From Chromobacterium subtsugae (GTDB taxonomy: Bacteria; Pseudomonadota; Gammaproteobacteria; Burkholderiales; Chromobacteriaceae), in the NCBI RefSeq assembly GCF_001676875.1, contig NZ_JYKA01000013.1:1-64000 (forward strand): a DNA stretch of 64,000 bases, in the 5' to 3' direction. Below, in pieces: positions 62,033-64,000 of this stretch. The translations under genes and the position numbers were made by a program. Under the pieces are notes generated by a model, which was not told where the DNA came from, searched no databases, and worked only from the letters and a program-made list of their open reading frames with translations. The first letter of the stretch is position 1; each line of letters opens with the position of its first letter.

Positions 62033-63433
62033 TCAATAACGATAGTGATCCGGCTTATAAGGGCCTTGCTTGGGCACGCTGATGTAGGCCGACTGCTGAT
62101 CGGACAGCTCGGTCAGCCGCGCGCCGATGCGGGCCAGGTGCAGGCGCGCCACCTTCTCGTCCAGATGCTTGGGCAGCACATACACTTTCTTGTCGTACTT
62201 CTGGCCGTTGGCGAACAGTTCGATCTGCGCCAGCACCTGGTTGGTGAAGCTGTTGGACATCACGAAGCTCGGGTGGCCGGTGGCGCAACCCAGGTTCACC
62301 AGGCGGCCTTCGGCCAGCAGGATCACGCGCTTGCCGTCGGGGAAGATGATGTGGTCGACCTGCGGCTTGATGTTCTCCCACTGGTACTGGCGCAGGGAGG
62401 CGACTTCGATCTCGCTGTCGAAGTGGCCGATATTGCAGATGATGGCGTTGTTGCGCATCTTCTTCATGTGCTCGTGGGAAATCACGCCGACGTTGCCGGT
62501 GGCGGTGACGAAGATGTCGGCTTCGCCGGCCACCTCGTCCATCCGCACCACGCGGTAGCCTTCCATCGCCGCCTGCAGCGCGCAGATCGGGTCGATCTCG
62601 GTCACCCACACCGTGGCGCCCAGGCCGCGCAAGCTTTGCGCGCAGCCCTTGCCCACATCGCCATAGCCCAGCACCACCGCCACCTTGCCGGCGATCATCA
62701 CGTCGGTGGCGCGCTTGATGCCGTCGACCAGCGATTCCCGGCAGCCATACAGATTGTCGAACTTGGACTTGGTGACCGAATCGTTGACGTTGATCGCCGG
62801 GAACGGCAGGTGGCCGTCCTTTTCCAGCTGGTACAGACGGTGCACGCCGGTGGTGGTTTCCTCGGTCACGCCCTGGATGTGCTGCAGGCGCTTCGAATAC
62901 CAGTACGGATCGATGGCCAGGTGGCGCTTGATCGACGCGAACAGCGCGGTCTCTTCCTCATTGGTGGCATGGGCGATCGCGCCGATGTCCTTTTCCGCCT
63001 TGCTGCCCAGCATCAGCAGCAAGGTGGCGTCGCCGCCGTCGTCGAGGATCATGTTGGCCGGCTGGCCCTCGGGCCATTCGAAGATCTTGTGGCTGAATTC
63101 CCAGTACTCGTCCAGGCTCTCGCCCTTGAAGGCGAATACCGGAATGCCGGCGGCGGCGATCGCGGCGGCGGCGTGGTCCTGGGTGGAGAAGATATTGCAC
63201 GACGCCCAGCGCACTTCGGCGCCCAGCGCGGTCAGGGTTTCGATCAGCACCGCGGTCTGCACCGTCATGTGCAGGCTGCCGGCGATGCGGGCGCCGCGCA
63301 GCGGCTGGCTGGCGCGGAATTCGTCGCGGGTCGCCATCAGACCGGGCATTTCGGTCTCGGCGATGTTCAGTTCCTTGCGGCCCCAGCCGGCAAGGTTGAT
63401 GTCAGCTACGTGAAAATCGGAAAAATCAGCCAT
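62033..63433 (-). CDS. ahcY: adenosylhomocysteinase
   Basis: 466 aa. Family motifs include [35 protein letters not shown], the NAD-binding [36 protein letters not shown] and [20 protein letters not shown], ending YKPDHYRY. It splits S-adenosylhomocysteine into adenosine and homocysteine, relieving product inhibition of methyltransferases. Expression is controlled by an SAH riboswitch in its leader, so enzyme level follows its own substrate. Confidence 0.97.
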   Translation of the reverse strand: MADFSDFHVADINLAGWGRKELNIAETEMPGLMATRDEFRASQPLRGARIAGSLHMTVQTAVLIETLTALGAEVRWASCNIFSTQDHAAAAIAAAGIPVFAFKGESLDEYWEFSHKIFEWPEGQPANMILDDGGDATLLLMLGSKAEKDIGAIAHATNEEETALFASIKRHLAIDPYWYSKRLQHIQGVTEETTTGVHRLYQLEKDGHLPFPAINVNDSVTKSKFDNLYGCRESLVDGIKRATDVMIAGKVAVVLGYGDVGKGCAQSLRGLGATVWVTEIDPICALQAAMEGYRVVRMDEVAGEADIFVTATGNVGVISHEHMKKMRNNAIICNIGHFDSEIEVASLRQYQWENIKPQVDHIIFPDGKRVILLAEGRLVNLGCATGHPSFVMSNSFTNQVLAQIELFANGQKYDKKVYVLPKHLDEKVARLHLARIGARLTELSDQQSAYISVPKQGPYKPDHYRY

Positions 63434-63509
63434 CGTGAGCCATCCTTGTTCACGCGGCAGGAGGAATGGGGCTCACCCGCCATTCCGTGCCAGCCACGGT
63501 CATGAGTCA

Positions 63510-63602
63510 GGTGAGCGCCGTTGTGTCGCAGACTTTGCGTCTCCACGCTTCCCGAGCCTGGGGATGCGGTTGCTGAACCGCTCCTCGCAGCGCTCCTCGG
63601 GA
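63510..63602 (-). ncRNA. SAH (S-adenosylhomocysteine) riboswitch
   Basis: On the minus strand the leader reads CCCGAGGAGCGCTGCGA at the 5' end, CCAGGCTCGG in the middle and AACGGCGCTCACC at the 3' end. These are the conserved blocks of the SAH riboswitch: P1 CCGAG/CTCGG, the ligand core GAGGAGCGCUGC, and the pseudoknot partner GCGCTC. The variable P2 arm (GCGGTT-CAGC-AACCGC) is intact. It lies 77 nt before ahcY; SAH binding activates expression. Confidence 0.93.
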
Positions 63603-63611
63603 TGCCGAGTA

Positions 63612-63617
63612 ATTATA
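63612..63617 (-). promoter_or_regulatory. -10 element of the ahcY promoter
   Basis: A perfect TATAAT on the minus strand, about 10 nt before the riboswitch, so the transcript would start almost at the aptamer. The -35 region (CTATCC at 17-nt spacing) is weak. Confidence 0.6.
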
Positions 63618-63693
63618 CCTAGTCAGGCGAGAAAGGATAGGACAAGTCATGTCAAGGCGATAAACTGGCGGTCTTTCCATCCCGCCGCCGCCC

Positions 63694-64000
63694 ATGCCCT
63701 TCGTGTTCACACCGCTGGCCGCGCTGTCCGGCCTCGCCGCGCTGTTGTCCGCCGCCATCAGCGTCATCGCCTGGAACCGCAGGCAGTTCGCCGGCGTGCG
63801 CTGGCTGGCCTTGCTGATGGCCTCGGTGGCGTTCTGGGCCGCCGGCGCGATGTGCGAACTGTCGGCCACCAGCCTGTCCGCCAAAGTGCTGTGGTCCAAG
63901 GTGGAATATCTGGGCACCCTCTCCACCCCGGTGCTGTTCCTGCTGCTGGCGCTCGACTACAACCACATCGACCTGATGCGCCGCCGCCGCTGGCTGCCGG
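63694..64000 (+). CDS. sensor protein with N-terminal 7TM region (histidine-kinase type), cut by window end
   Basis: 102 codons are visible with no stop before the window end. The start ATG reads MPFVFTPLAALSGLAALLSAA. Three hydrophobic helices are seen (about 5-25, 37-57 and 75-88). The pattern AGVRWLALLMASVAFWAAGAMCELSATSLSAKVLWSKVEYLGTLSTPVLFLLLALDY matches the histidine-kinase N-terminal 7TM region. The output domain (kinase, GGDEF or other) lies outside the window. Divergent from the ahcY riboswitch. Confidence 0.75.
   Translation, partial: MPFVFTPLAALSGLAALLSAAISVIAWNRRQFAGVRWLALLMASVAFWAAGAMCELSATSLSAKVLWSKVEYLGTLSTPVLFLLLALDYNHIDLMRRRRWLP

Noticed and set aside
63507-63926. 139-codon minus-strand frame over the riboswitch region
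   Set aside because: It covers the SAH riboswitch and runs antisense to the better-supported 7TM sensor gene start.

Overview
The window is high-GC (roughly two thirds G+C by eye), densely packed DNA from a betaproteobacterium. Gene content points to the Chromobacteriaceae, most likely Chromobacterium: an alaA-hom-thrC block, an SAH riboswitch before ahcY, a fused PTS EI-HPr-EIIA protein, flagellar flgA-flgM-flgN, and two Salmonella/Yersinia-style type III chaperone-effector pairs. The genus is an inference; no rRNA or species marker is present.

Layout. 1-1600: three tRNA genes (Glu, Arg, Ser) and lysC. 1800-12400: a chemotaxis operon, all on +: membrane protein, CheY, STAS protein, CheA, MCP, CheW, MCP, CheD, CheB, REC-EAL protein; there is no cheR. 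12400-18100: srkA-type kinase, a small membrane protein, a cation diffusion facilitator behind a Fur-like box, small exported proteins, a DEAD-box helicase and a CobD/CbiB-family protein. 18200-22100: flgA-flgM-flgN (with a good sigma-28 promoter before flgM) and a divergent GDSL autotransporter. 22100-26500: alaA, hom, a small exported protein and thrC. 26600-28400: a Mth938-fold protein and an aromatic-acid MFS transporter. 28600-28760: an inverted-repeat, MITE-like element. 29000-35300: NDH-2, UbiB, UbiJ-like, M15 peptidase, UbiE, DUF971 and QueA. 35400-40050: aroQ, accB, accC, prmA and a zinc-ribbon membrane protein. 40050-42300: two paralogous TonB-like secreted proteins, and a LysR regulator divergent from a DoxX protein. 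42500-47200: an N-acetylglucosamine-type PTS (fused EIIA-HPr-EI and IIC-IIB-IIB). 48200-51700: two type III chaperone-effector cassettes. 51800-55200: an MFS transporter, an unusually AT-rich lipoprotein gene and tandem tRNA-Phe genes. 55300-60400: the homogentisate pathway of tyrosine degradation (hppD, hmgA, fahA, maiA) with a divergent Lrp/AsnC regulator. 60450-63600: YqhA-like protein, metF, ahcY and its SAH riboswitch. 63694-end: start of a 7TM sensor protein, cut by the window.

The most unusual material is at 48.2-51.7 kb. An InvB-type chaperone gene abuts a gene for a candidate caspase-fold (His then Cys) effector. A second chaperone then precedes a YopH/SptP-type tyrosine phosphatase whose C-terminal tail carries both an EPIYA-like tyrosine motif (QPIYA) and a class II SH3 ligand (PPLPPR). 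The two pairs are separated by a perfect inverted repeat that shares a 9-mer with the ends of the MITE-like element at 28.6 kb. Other points of note are a structured spacer between the two PTS genes, a degenerate second EIIB domain, a REC-EAL protein with a changed metal-binding residue, and a STAS protein with Cys at the usual phospho-Ser position.
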